From contig NZ_AP024886.1 in the NCBI RefSeq assembly GCF_024346975.1, positions 372,001 to 436,000 on the forward strand: 64,000 nt of DNA, in the 5' to 3' direction. Origin of the DNA: Vibrio neonatus. GTDB lineage: Bacteria; Pseudomonadota; Gammaproteobacteria; Enterobacterales; Vibrionaceae. Below the pieces are notes generated by a model, which made no database searches, was not told the origin of the DNA, and worked only from the letters and a program-made list of their open reading frames with translations. Numbering within the stretch: position 1 is the stretch's first letter; each line of letters begins with the position of its first letter. Shown one piece after another: positions 9,185 through 18,250 of this stretch. Position numbers and translations under genes: made by a program.

Positions 9185-10680
9185 GCCGTCAATTAATAGT
9201 GTTTGTTATATCCCTGCTTGTTCTGATGGGGTGTTCCTCTTCTCGCTACGATTTAAAAGCGGGGGTAAGTGAAGATAGAGCCCTATGCGTCACGCGATTA
9301 ACGCAGTGGCAAGATGAGCCAACTTTATATTATGACTCGCAATCTTGGCTAAAAAACGACTTACTAAAGTATAAAGGCGTAAACGAACAGCTATTGACCG
9401 AAAGGCAATCACTGTTGGCAAGTATTAATGCGTATTATGAAAGCGGTGACGAGAAGCCGATTCCATCGAAACTAACAAATCAAATCAATGACATTATTGC
9501 CAAAGAAAGCCAGCAGTCTGAAGTGTTAGAATCATTGGTCGCGGCGAATGAATGTTGGTATCAAGTCACTTTTAAGGAAAATAATCAGTTCACCTTTACC
9601 GCTTTTAGTCTGGAATTAGCCTCTATTTTAGCTTTATATGATGCTTACTTTAGCGCCGCCAACATTACCAACAATGACGTAGAAATCCGCCGTGCTTTTA
9701 ACCGAGAAGACAAAGGCTACGGCAAACAAGAAAACGCACTTGAAGCCTATGCGGCCTACGCCTTAGATCTATCCAATATTCAACGTATTCGCGAGCAAAT
9801 TAACTATTTTAACCTCAATATTGAAGCTTATCGCCCGCAAATCACGGATAAAGATATTGAGTATTTATACCTTTCAATAGTGCAGAGCCCATCCTTTAAG
9901 GCATTGCCACGCTACACTCCCGAAGAACTTATAAGCCAACGCTCTCAGCAGCGCCGTAACAGCATTCGTGATGGGGTAAACTCCACAAACAGTGCTGCAG
10001 TGAATGGATTAAGTCAATTCTTCGGCAATGTGACTGGATTATTTGAATCTAGAAAAGGCTATCTATACCAAAACGAACCAGTGGAACAATCCATTAAAAG
10101 CCAACTCAAAGCCGGCGACATTCTGCTAGAGAAAACACCGTTTCGCTTAACTGACAAAATGATTCCTGGCTATTGGGGACATGCCGCCATCTGGATTGGC
10201 ACTGAACAAGACATCAAAGACTTAGGCATCTGGGATCACCCTGTTGTGAGTCAATATCACCAAGAAATTAAACAAGGAAAGTTAGTCGCCGAAGCCCTGC
10301 GCTCAGGAGTCGCACTCAACTCCCTACAACACTTCATGAACATTGATGACCTACTGGTGATTACTCCCACACACCGAAGTGATGAACTGCGCAGAACAAC
10401 CATCATCACCACCTTGCGACAAATTGGTAAGGAATACGACTTTAACTACGACATAGAAACAACCGATAAAATAGTGTGCTCGCAACTGGTTTATATTGCC
10501 TACGACGACATAGACTGGCCACACGAAAGGGTCATAGGGCGCTACACCATTAGCCCAGATAACATAGTGACAGAGGCACTGCAAAACGAAGATCTAGAGC
10601 CTTCGATATTGTATTTGAATGGCAAAGAAGAAGGTGTTGATGTAGAGAAAATTAGGCAGTTAAGCCGCGAACAAGCATGA
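9181..10680 (+). CDS. YiiX/YebB-like NlpC/P60-family lipoprotein
   Basis: The ATG at 9181 overlaps the previous stop by 4 bases. The 499-residue product starts with a lipoprotein signal whose lipobox ends LMG-C, so it is membrane anchored in the envelope. A helical region follows to about residue 290. The C-terminal domain (about 310-460) has the features of permuted papain-like YiiX proteins: KAGDILLEK, then GYWGHAAIWIG with the catalytic His, and later KIVCSQLVY with the candidate nucleophile Cys. Members cleave amide or ester bonds in lipids or peptides. The true substrate is not evident. Confidence 0.8.
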   Translation: MSRQLIVFVISLLVLMGCSSSRYDLKAGVSEDRALCVTRLTQWQDEPTLYYDSQSWLKNDLLKYKGVNEQLLTERQSLLASINAYYESGDEKPIPSKLTNQINDIIAKESQQSEVLESLVAANECWYQVTFKENNQFTFTAFSLELASILALYDAYFSAANITNNDVEIRRAFNREDKGYGKQENALEAYAAYALDLSNIQRIREQINYFNLNIEAYRPQITDKDIEYLYLSIVQSPSFKALPRYTPEELISQRSQQRRNSIRDGVNSTNSAAVNGLSQFFGNVTGLFESRKGYLYQNEPVEQSIKSQLKAGDILLEKTPFRLTDKMIPGYWGHAAIWIGTEQDIKDLGIWDHPVVSQYHQEIKQGKLVAEALRSGVALNSLQHFMNIDDLLVITPTHRSDELRRTTIITTLRQIGKEYDFNYDIETTDKIVCSQLVYIAYDDIDWPHERVIGRYTISPDNIVTEALQNEDLEPSILYLNGKEEGVDVEKIRQLSREQA

Positions 10681-10700
10681 TCTATATAACGTAAAGTGTG

Positions 10701-10728
10701 TCTCATCGGCTTGTTCAAGTCGATGAGA
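10701..10728 (+). terminator. Hairpin after the YiiX-like gene, weak terminator
   Basis: TCTCATCG pairs with CGATGAGA around a 12-nt loop, 20 bases after the stop. There is no T-run, so termination may need Rho. The remainder of 10729-10936 shows no gene. Confidence 0.45.
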
Positions 10729-10936
10729 GCACAAGGCTATTTAGCGTTCGAATTCTTTCACTTCTTACAAACGGAATAAACCAAATCAGCCAGCCCCGCG
10801 ATTGTAGAGTAATCATAATGAGTAAATGGCTGTTGTGGCACCTAGCATGCCTTTGTATTGCATAGCGTATAAAGCACAGGCTCAGTCTATATTGGTTAGC
10901 TAATAAAGCAATTACGGCATTTCAACCATGGTTTTG

Positions 10937-11644
10937 TTATGCACAGATAACAGGCCCTTTGGTGTTATTTGTGTATTGTTTAAATATTGCGTGGGCAATT
11001 TTGTTTGCGCCGTATTTTGATGGTTCAATCGGCGAAATTGGTGCGTAGTCATCGATATGAGCACAAATCACTCTTAGGTCGAGTACTTGTAATTGGTGTT
11101 CGGCCGCTTCTCTTAAAATCACTTCATTAAATATTGCCAATGCCGTTTTCTCAGCGATTGATAAGGTTGGAATATTATCGTAGATGGTACAAACAGTAAG
11201 CTCTGGGAATGTTTTCAGGGTGACACTGAGCATGTGCTTATATTGCTGACGAAAATGCTCTCGCACGTCGTGTAAGGAAGAGAGTGCCTCCCCAATATTG
11301 TTAGAGGCAATACTCAGTAAACCGGATGCGTTGTAACCCAGTAAATCATTGCCACCACAGGAGAGAAACGCATATTCCTTATTAACAGGGAATTTGGATT
11401 GTGCTCGTGCTATTTGACCTTCTACGTTAGACATTACGTGTCCATCAACTGCCAGTAGGCTCACTTTTGTTTTGTTTGCATCGTCAAGTTGATGAGTCTC
11501 TTTGGATGCAATTATTGCCTTTAATTGCTCTGTAACAGATTCACCCTGTTCAACATAAGGCGAATTATCAAAGATAGAATCACCGAGCAAAACTATGCGG
11601 TTAGGAAAATATTGTGCGTTGGTTTCATTAATTGCGTTATTCAT
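10937..11644 (-). CDS. SGNH/GDSL-family hydrolase
   Basis: The 235-residue product has the block I motif VLLGDSIFDN (Ser nucleophile near residue 23) and block III CGGND near residue 98, both typical of SGNH esterases. The usual C-terminal DxxH is not present in its standard form; the equivalent region reads YAPISPIEPSKYGANKIA. A similar PIEPS form is common in one subgroup of the family, so activity may rely on another arrangement. No signal peptide is visible, so the enzyme is probably cytoplasmic. It is transcribed alone, towards the lipoprotein gene. Substrate unknown. Confidence 0.8.
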   Translation of the reverse strand: MNNAINETNAQYFPNRIVLLGDSIFDNSPYVEQGESVTEQLKAIIASKETHQLDDANKTKVSLLAVDGHVMSNVEGQIARAQSKFPVNKEYAFLSCGGNDLLGYNASGLLSIASNNIGEALSSLHDVREHFRQQYKHMLSVTLKTFPELTVCTIYDNIPTLSIAEKTALAIFNEVILREAAEHQLQVLDLRVICAHIDDYAPISPIEPSKYGANKIAHAIFKQYTNNTKGPVICA

Positions 11645-11798
11645 AGATAGTCACCTGCTTTCGTATTGTGAGGCCACTTTACTGGGCAAACTATCGATGC
11701 GGAAGTGTCATAAAATGATACATGTACCATTAGATAACAGTGGGCCTATGTAGGGCTATTGCTATGGCTCGCGCATTCGTTCATTACATTCAAAACCC

Positions 11799-11838
11799 GC
11801 CTCATCGACAAGTATCTGCTTAGATGAGGTGCTTTTCT
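11799..11838 (+). terminator. Rho-independent terminator-like hairpin
   Basis: CCTCATC (11800-11806) pairs with GATGAGG (11823-11829), followed by TGCTTTTCTT. It has no annotated plus-strand gene upstream, so it could end an unannotated small RNA. Confidence 0.5.
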
Positions 11839-12404
11839 TAATTGACTACTCTTAACGAATTACTTTGGTCCGAATTCAGATAAGAATTGCTACGCGAGAC
11901 CAAAGTAGTGCTTGTTAAAGAGATCTCAGCACTATGTTGGGTCAGTCGATAGTTTAAAAGCGGTCAAGTCTTTGTTGTTTCTCTATCTTTCTAGGTGTAA
12001 TGCGGTCATAGCGTGTTGTTTAGCATTACTAAATGCCGATCAGAAATTAAGAAAACTTGTTTAATAGTAATGAGTTAGAAAAGAACCACTTAACTAATTA
12101 TAAGAAACGATTGCGCTCGATTAATAGAGTTAATACTTTAATTAGTAATATTCCAAAACAGATTTAAAAATGTGACATAAGTTTTGTTGGGCACTTCTAG
12201 AAATATAAGAATATGTTTTCTAATGATTTTTAATCCATTTATATATTCAGTATTAATAAATAGTAATACTGTACTTGGCATATGATTGATATTAATAATC
12301 ACGTCAAATAAACATAAAAATTGCTTAAAAATAATAAACTTCCTTATGAATGATTATATTAAATAAAGATTAGATTTCATTTTTGATATGCTCGTGGGTA
12401 TTTT

Positions 12405-12418
12405 TTGATCAAAATCAA
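12405..12418 (+). promoter_or_regulatory. FNR/Anr-type operator
   Basis: TTGATCAAAATCAA matches the FNR consensus TTGAT-N4-ATCAA at all ten fixed positions. It lies 176 bp upstream of the porin start. If it acts at position -41.5, transcription would begin near 12453. It implies anaerobic induction of the porin-UGSC-MFS-nitrilase operon. Confidence 0.65.
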
Positions 12419-12593
12419 AAGTATAAATAATTAAACAATAAAAGATCTTTATTAAGATCCAAGTCACACTTACTATATGGACAGTGGTGTCCTTCTCAAG
12501 GTATGTTAAAAACAGATAAGTTATTTAATGATGCAAAAAATCATTAGGACTACTCTGTCCAATAAGTTTTTTATATATCTTAAGGGGAATGAT

Positions 12594-13766
12594 GTGAAAA
12601 AGTATATTGTTGTTTTATCTGCGTTATTTGCCATGAATGTCCATGCGGGTGAAGGCTTTCATGGGATGGTTATTAGTAATCTAACTTTCCAAAAAGCAAA
12701 TAATAAAATGTTAAGAGGGTTTGAAGCACCTTCTTTTGAAAATGGAAATGTAAAGTTTAATCCTGTTATTGCAGACAGTGCAGGGCGTGTACAAAATGCT
12801 TTCATTGCGAATTACACGATTAATCATTGGACTGCATCTATAGATTATCTCGATCTAAGGAGCGTGGGGGACGCGTACAGTTTAACTAATCCATTTAGCT
12901 ATGGTGTTAATACGTTCGAATCTAATAATTTTCCTGGATCAGCTAAAACAGTCGATTATTTATCAGGTGTTTATGAGTTAAACCTAAGTTATAACAATGA
13001 AGGTAACTCATTGATAATTGGTAAGATTGATACTTCTCTCTATTATTTAGGCGACCCTGTTTTTGCAGGTGATCTAACCAACGGTGTTGATTATGCGAAT
13101 GCTGCAACACGAGTGGTTGCGCCACCGTTCCCGTCGCTTGCTGTAGTAGGAAAACATCAATTTGAAAACTCAAATTGGAGTGTTACAGGGATAGTCGGTG
13201 ATGCATTTGGCGATCGTGAAACCGTTGATGCAGGTAAAAACATTGAAAATGGCGATTTATCTTATGTCGTTGAAGCCGACTATTACGCAGCGAAAAAACA
13301 CTTTCAAATAACACTGAACCATATCGATAGCTATAAACATATGGATAAAGATGTTACTGCAAATAATCCATCAGTTGATGCCGCTATTTTAACGGCTAGT
13401 GATTGGGTTAGCGATGATGTCGCTTTATTTAGCCGTGTAGGTATGAGTAAAGGTGACGCTCAACTTGAAAACTTTAATGTTCTATTTGGTTCTAAGTATA
13501 AATTTGGCAATTGGTCATTACTTGGTTCTCAATCCGCTACCCGCGTAGCAATGGATTCAATGGGGTCAGAATCTAAAAAAGGCGATTATACGTTTATTAC
13601 AGAAGCTGTCCTAAATTACAACTTTACTCCAGTTACATCATTTGCACTGACTTATGATCATTACGAAACATCAGGTGATGCACTATTAAATAAAGATGGT
13701 GGTATTGGTGGTAAAGACTCAAACAATGTATTCGGTATTCGATTTACTCATTTCTATAATATTTGA
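12594..13766 (+). CDS. Outer-membrane porin-like protein
   Basis: I place the start at the GTG at 12594: AAGGGG lies 6 bases upstream and the product then begins with a standard signal peptide ending VHA-GEG. The ATG at 12528 would put 22 unusual residues in front. The mature protein (about 370 residues) alternates hydrophobic and polar residues, as in a beta-barrel. A segment around GKIDTSLYYLGDPVFAGDLT recalls OprB-like carbohydrate porins; this family call is tentative. It opens the operon with the UGSC-like gene, MFS carrier and nitrilase, and so probably admits their substrate through the outer membrane. Confidence 0.75.
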   Translation: MKKYIVVLSALFAMNVHAGEGFHGMVISNLTFQKANNKMLRGFEAPSFENGNVKFNPVIADSAGRVQNAFIANYTINHWTASIDYLDLRSVGDAYSLTNPFSYGVNTFESNNFPGSAKTVDYLSGVYELNLSYNNEGNSLIIGKIDTSLYYLGDPVFAGDLTNGVDYANAATRVVAPPFPSLAVVGKHQFENSNWSVTGIVGDAFGDRETVDAGKNIENGDLSYVVEADYYAAKKHFQITLNHIDSYKHMDKDVTANNPSVDAAILTASDWVSDDVALFSRVGMSKGDAQLENFNVLFGSKYKFGNWSLLGSQSATRVAMDSMGSESKKGDYTFITEAVLNYNFTPVTSFALTYDHYETSGDALLNKDGGIGGKDSNNVFGIRFTHFYNI

Positions 13767-14435
13767 GGCTATATATGAAATTTTTTAATCCAACAGGCAC
13801 AAAGAAAAACATTGGCTTAAAACCATTAAGTCAACGTTTAGCAACAGTGCAAGATAAGTCAATTGTATTTTATTACTCTTGGCAAGACGGATCTCTATAC
13901 GATGGTCAATTCTCAGATATTTTAGCTGAGATGTTTAAAAGCGCTGGAGCAACAGTTACTCAAATTTATAAAAGAAAAGCATTCGATCAGAATGATGTAG
14001 AAGAGCGTAAAAATATTGGTAAGCATGATGCTGTGATTTATTTCGGCGCTTCATCATGTTCAACCTCAAAATTTGCAACAGTGTATGGTGGTTTGATCGA
14101 CTCTGAAGAACAGACTCCAACAGTAGTTGTTACTTACAATACGTTTAAAAACGACTGTATTCATGCAAATTATGAAAATGGTACAAAAACGCGTTGTGTC
14201 TACACCGATTATCCTGGCGACTCTTTATCATCAGATGCTATTTCAATAGCTTTTCAAAGTATTTTAGAAGCTCTACAGCAGCAATTAAGCAGCACAGAAA
14301 TGGAATCTGGCGAATTTTCTTTCCCTAAAGAGCCTGAAATTATTGAAGTAGATAACGACCCGTACAAATGGTTAGTTGATAACCACAAAACAGATTGCTC
14401 GCCTGTCATTATTCCTACTATCGAAAATGTAGAGC

Positions 14436-14445
14436 AGATGCTAAC
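14436..14445 (+). repeat. Left target-site duplication of IS copy 1
   Basis: AGATGCTAAC immediately precedes the element and is repeated exactly at 15683-15692. Confidence 0.95.
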
Positions 14446-15682
14446 CAGGGTGAGAGCATGAGTGTTCGACTTTTAATCAGTGCTCAAATTACCAACTAAA
14501 ATTTGTTCCAGATACTCGATTTCCATCGCAGCCATTTTAGTCTTTCTTCGAATACTCGCTTTTCTTGTGGTCTCATTCCGCAGCATATTAATTGCCATAT
14601 GGCGAATAGCAGCAAGTACTTCGGCAGCATTGTCACGGTAGATCTGACAAGCATCCTCACTAAATGCTGTGTCTAGTACCCAGTGAAGACTATTTTCTAT
14701 TCCCCAATGCTCTCTAACACCAATCGCAAAATCCTGCGCACTCAATGCTCTAGAACTGATGTAGTATCTGTACTCCAAAGAACATTTCTTGCCCGACTTA
14801 TCGTACCTAAAACTCATAGCTTCACCGATGCAGTTGATGCTAGGCCAATCACAAAATGGCTTGGATTTTGGCGCAGGTAAAACTCGATATTCTCGCACCT
14901 CTACCCGACCATGTTTCGTCTCGGTTTTGGACTTGACCACCTCACCATCAGCGCTCTTTAGCTCTGACTTTACGGCCTCAAAAAGCTTTTCTTGATTGCC
15001 TTTTACAGCGAGCAAATAGTCACCGCCGTCTTTAACTATCGCTTCTGCGATACTCTTCTGGCAGGCAATTGCATCTATGGAAATGAGGCAACCCTTTATA
15101 TCTAATAGCTTAAGTAGCTCTGGTATCGCCGTGATTTCATTTGACTTTACGTCGGTTTTTACCTGACCGAGTACCAGTTTATTCTGAGCACAAAACGCAC
15201 TCACCATATGTATAGTTGATTGCCTTGAGCTTCGGTCATATGAGCTTCTTAGAGCTTTACCATCAATGGCTATAAACCGACCTTCAGTCGCTTCACAAAG
15301 ACTGTTAACCCAGCGCGTGAAGCACTCTTGAAACTGCTTAGCATCGAGGCGTGAAATCACACGAGCTATCGTATCATGCACAGGCAAACCTTCTTTAAAT
15401 AGCCCTTTATCTTGTAACCATCCGAGATGAGCACGACCAAAGTCCTCTATATCTTCCCAGCCTTCTGCACCAGTGATAACGGCGCAAACAGTTAAGAATA
15501 GGACATCAAAAAGTGGGTAACTCACCTTTGCTGATTGCCTTGGGTCTTTCAACGTGCTGAAGTGCTTTGTAAAGGCGTCGTGCATCACTATCTCCCAAAA
15601 AAGAGAGTATATGATCACAGCTAAATGTGATCGTCAAATCGATCGTTCTGAGTGGCTAAAAATCGTTCACGATCTCACCCTG
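14446..15682. mobile_element. ISAs1-family insertion sequence, copy 1 (1237 bp)
   Basis: The ends are CAGGGTGAGAGCATGA and, read inward from the right, CAGGGTGAGATCGTGA: 14 of 16 bases match. A 10-bp target duplication (AGATGCTAAC) flanks it. It carries one transposase gene on the minus strand. The sequence appears identical to the second copy at 18251-19487, implying very recent transposition. Confidence 0.95.
14473..15585 (-). CDS. ISAs1-family transposase, copy 1
   Basis: This DDE transposase of 370 residues belongs to the ISAs1 (H-repeat-associated) family. The N-terminus reads FSTLKDPRQSAKVSYPLFDVLFLTVCAVITGAEGW in spirit of that family's associated domain. Later come GRFIAIDGKALR (first Asp of the catalytic set), LISIDAIACQK, and REHWGIENSLHWVLDTAFSED near the C-terminus with the catalytic Glu. 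I chose the ATG at 15585, preceded by GGGAGAT; an earlier ATG would add 11 residues without an RBS. The frame is intact and therefore probably active. Confidence 0.95.
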   Translation of the reverse strand: MHDAFTKHFSTLKDPRQSAKVSYPLFDVLFLTVCAVITGAEGWEDIEDFGRAHLGWLQDKGLFKEGLPVHDTIARVISRLDAKQFQECFTRWVNSLCEATEGRFIAIDGKALRSSYDRSSRQSTIHMVSAFCAQNKLVLGQVKTDVKSNEITAIPELLKLLDIKGCLISIDAIACQKSIAEAIVKDGGDYLLAVKGNQEKLFEAVKSELKSADGEVVKSKTETKHGRVEVREYRVLPAPKSKPFCDWPSINCIGEAMSFRYDKSGKKCSLEYRYYISSRALSAQDFAIGVREHWGIENSLHWVLDTAFSEDACQIYRDNAAEVLAAIRHMAINMLRNETTRKASIRRKTKMAAMEIEYLEQILVGNLSTD

Positions 15683-15692
15683 AGATGCTAAC
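15683..15692 (+). repeat. Right target-site duplication of IS copy 1
   Basis: AGATGCTAAC, identical to 14436-14445. One of the two copies must be removed to restore the UGSC-like gene. Confidence 0.95.
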
Positions 15693-16609
15693 CGGTACAA
15701 GTCTTAACCGAGAAACCGTTGTCTCTGAAAATGCATACCCTAACAAATCGATTGTGAATGTGCTGCAAGTCGCAACCGTTGCTGTTATGGCAGGCTTAAC
15801 CCCTAGACATTTACCTTACGCATTAGCGCTGGTGAATGCTTATGGTAAAGCGCCACTGCATGCCTGTGTAATTTCGACTAACTCGTTTGGTTTCTTACCT
15901 ATCGTGCGTACTTCATCGCCAGATTTTTACGGCTTTAACTATAAAGAGCATGCGATCTCTGGTGTTCCAAACGCCTATAACGCGCCTTTTGGACGTTTTT
16001 TACGACTATTCCAAATTGCCCTAGGTGGTTGGATGCAGGGTGAAAACTGTTTCGGGGTTATTGGTTCACAGTCGCTAGGTGCGCCAGCAATCGTCGAAAA
16101 TCCAGATTACATTGAAAATACAGGTAGCGATACCGTCAGTCTTGCGATGGGCTTTTGTTCTCAAATTGGTAATTTTATGAATATGCCATTTGAACGAATG
16201 ATGGATATTGCTAAGCGCTTTGATTATCAAACTGGGTTGACGGTGATTACGTCACCAAAACGTGCCGAAGAATTAATTGCAAAATATGGCAGCCTTGAAA
16301 AGGCCGGAGAACATTTTCAACAAACTTCGTGTATTCCTCTTAAAAAGTTTTGGGAAGAATGGCATTTAATTTTTACCAAGCCACAGCTTGAATTTGGCGC
16401 AGGTAAAGATGAACTGCAAGGTTATCCAAAAGATTACTTACGTTACTTTGATGATGAAAGTACTGGAGATGATTTAGTCCCAGCATTTCCGAAAAATTCA
16501 ATCAAATTTATCGTGTCAGGTGGTTCGGCTTCTAAAATGATGAAGGCTTTCCAAGCGTCAATTGTAACGTCATCAAATATTGACGACTTTAAGTAATTAG
16601 GAAGCTTGT

Positions 16610-17773
16610 ATGGAAAATAATAACGTTAGCGTAGGCAAGCGATTCACACTGTTATTGTGTGGCGTATGTACGGTAGCAAGTGGCGCAATGATTGCGCCTA
16701 TCTTACCGGACATAGCCAAACATACAGGGAGTGAGCAACTTGCCCCTTACGCAATGCTTTTACCTAATTTAGCCATGATGATCTTTGCTCCTTTTATTGG
16801 CAAGTTGCTTGATAAATATGGACGACTGGTCTTTATGAGACTAGGGCTATTAGGGTACGCAATATTGGGCGCCTCTGGTTATATCATGGTAGATAATATT
16901 TATTATTTACTTGGATTGAGGTTTGCATTTGGTATTTTTACTGCTTTAAATATGACCGCAATTAGTACATTGGTTGCAGATTATTTTAGTGATGATCCTC
17001 AAGGTCGGGCTCAATTTTCTGGTTATCAAGGTACATTTGCATCATTGTCTGCAGTTGTAGTTATCCAACTAGGAACATTCGTCGCGGCGTCTGACTTTAA
17101 AAATACGTTTTTAATGTATTTTGTCGCGATCATATTCTTAGTTCTAACTTACCTATTTTTAAATGAACCAGAAAGAGACAACAAAGGCCCAGCAAAAGCC
17201 ACTCAGGAAAAACCAAAAGAAAAAGTACTAACGAAAGATGTTCTATCAATTCTAATCACATTAGGTCTAGGCATGGCTGTATATTATGCAGCAATGGTTT
17301 ATACCCCATTTGCGATCAGTAAATTTGGCGCATCAACAAGTAAAACTGGCATTGCAATCAACCTAGTGACGGCGTTGTCAGCGTTATCGGCTTTTTTCTA
17401 CGGCAAGTTAAAAGCAAACAAATCTTTTGATTATATTTATATGATTTGTTTTGGTCTGATTTTCATTGGCTATGTATTAATGGGTATGGCACCAAACATT
17501 ATTACATTTTTCATAGGCTGTATTATTTCAGGCTTGGGCGTAGGTTTACTAATGCCTAATTCGGCCGTACGTCTAATGTCAACTGTGAATCCAGTCGTTA
17601 TGGGAACCGCTATGGGTATATTAATTTCTACGGTATTTGGTGGGAATTTCTGTGCTGGATTATTAGCTGCGCCGATTATACCTATCTTAGGCTACGGCGG
17701 TGTATTTGTTGTCTTTGGCGTTATTTCAGCGTTAATAGCATTGTTTTACTGTATTAAAAATATAAGATCATAA
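16610..17773 (+). CDS. MFS transporter
   Basis: This 387-residue carrier has 12 predicted hydrophobic segments with the major facilitator motif A-like loop GKLLDKYGRLVFMR after helix 2. A central charged loop (about residues 185-210, rich in Lys and Glu) separates two six-helix halves. It has AGGAAG upstream and starts 13 bp after the UGSC-like gene; the nitrilase gene starts 10 bp after it. Lying in the same operon, it probably moves the substrate or product of the nitrilase across the inner membrane. Direction and substrate cannot be read from the sequence. Confidence 0.85.
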   Translation: MENNNVSVGKRFTLLLCGVCTVASGAMIAPILPDIAKHTGSEQLAPYAMLLPNLAMMIFAPFIGKLLDKYGRLVFMRLGLLGYAILGASGYIMVDNIYYLLGLRFAFGIFTALNMTAISTLVADYFSDDPQGRAQFSGYQGTFASLSAVVVIQLGTFVAASDFKNTFLMYFVAIIFLVLTYLFLNEPERDNKGPAKATQEKPKEKVLTKDVLSILITLGLGMAVYYAAMVYTPFAISKFGASTSKTGIAINLVTALSALSAFFYGKLKANKSFDYIYMICFGLIFIGYVLMGMAPNIITFFIGCIISGLGVGLLMPNSAVRLMSTVNPVVMGTAMGILISTVFGGNFCAGLLAAPIIPILGYGGVFVVFGVISALIALFYCIKNIRS

Positions 17774-18240
17774 GGAATTAGTAATGAAAAAATTAATTAT
17801 TGCTAGCTGTATGCTTTTATCTATGAATGCGTTTGCGGCTCAGGTTAAAGTTGCCGCGCTTTCTGCTCCTAGCCACTATTTAAACCCAAAACAATCTACC
17901 AGTGATTTAGTTCAATGGATGAAAAAGGCACATAATGACGGTATTAAAATTTTAAGTACCCCAGAAGCCTATATTGGTGGTTACCCTCTTTGGAACTATG
18001 TCGAAAAAACAATAGATATAGCTGCCGGAGAAAAACACAAAGCAGCATTTATTGAAGGTTCAATTTATTTGAATGGACCTGAAGTGAAGAAAATTAGTGC
18101 AGCCGCAAAAAAATATAATATGGGTGTAATTCTTGGCGCTAATTTACGTGGAGAAGATGGCAATCGTAACACCGTTTATAACGCCATTATATTCATAGAT
18201 GAACATGGTAAGGTGGTAAACGTTCACCGCAAGACTTCTG

Positions 18241-18250
18241 GATCACACAC
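18241..18250 (+). repeat. Left target-site duplication of IS copy 2
   Basis: GATCACACAC directly precedes the element and recurs at 19488-19497. It differs from the duplication around copy 1. Confidence 0.95.

Larger units (their letters stand above)
11645..12593. other. Long AT-rich intergenic region, no protein gene seen
   Basis: About 950 bp separate the SGNH gene from the porin gene. It holds a terminator-like hairpin near 11.8 kb, a 10-bp dyad (TACTTTGGTC at 11861-11870, GACCAAAGTA at 11898-11907), and an FNR-type box at 12405. No convincing small reading frame was found. The stretch just before the porin gene is extremely AT-rich, as in highly regulated Vibrio promoters. Confidence 0.5.
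13775..16596 (+). pseudogene. UGSC-family-like protein gene interrupted by an ISAs1-family element
   Basis: Two fragments (13775-14445 and 15693-16596) flank the insertion. Joining them after removing one 10-bp duplication gives one uninterrupted frame of 524 residues. The N-terminal half has the layout of the UGSC (seleno)protein family: KHDAVIYFGASSCSTS, followed by TPTVVVTYNTF, where family members have CDAVI..GDUGSC and GIPTVVV. Here the first redox residue of the U/C-G-S-C motif appears lost. The C-terminal half contains NAYNAPFGRFLRLFQIALGG, similar to the family's RANATIGRALRL region. The ATG at 13775 follows GAGG and lies 8 bp after the porin stop. The left piece now ends TRVRA inside the element. 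Function of the family is not established. Confidence 0.75.

Noticed and set aside
14683..14995. Plus-strand open frames inside the transposase gene
   Set aside because: They are antisense to a well-supported transposase and recur identically in the second IS copy.
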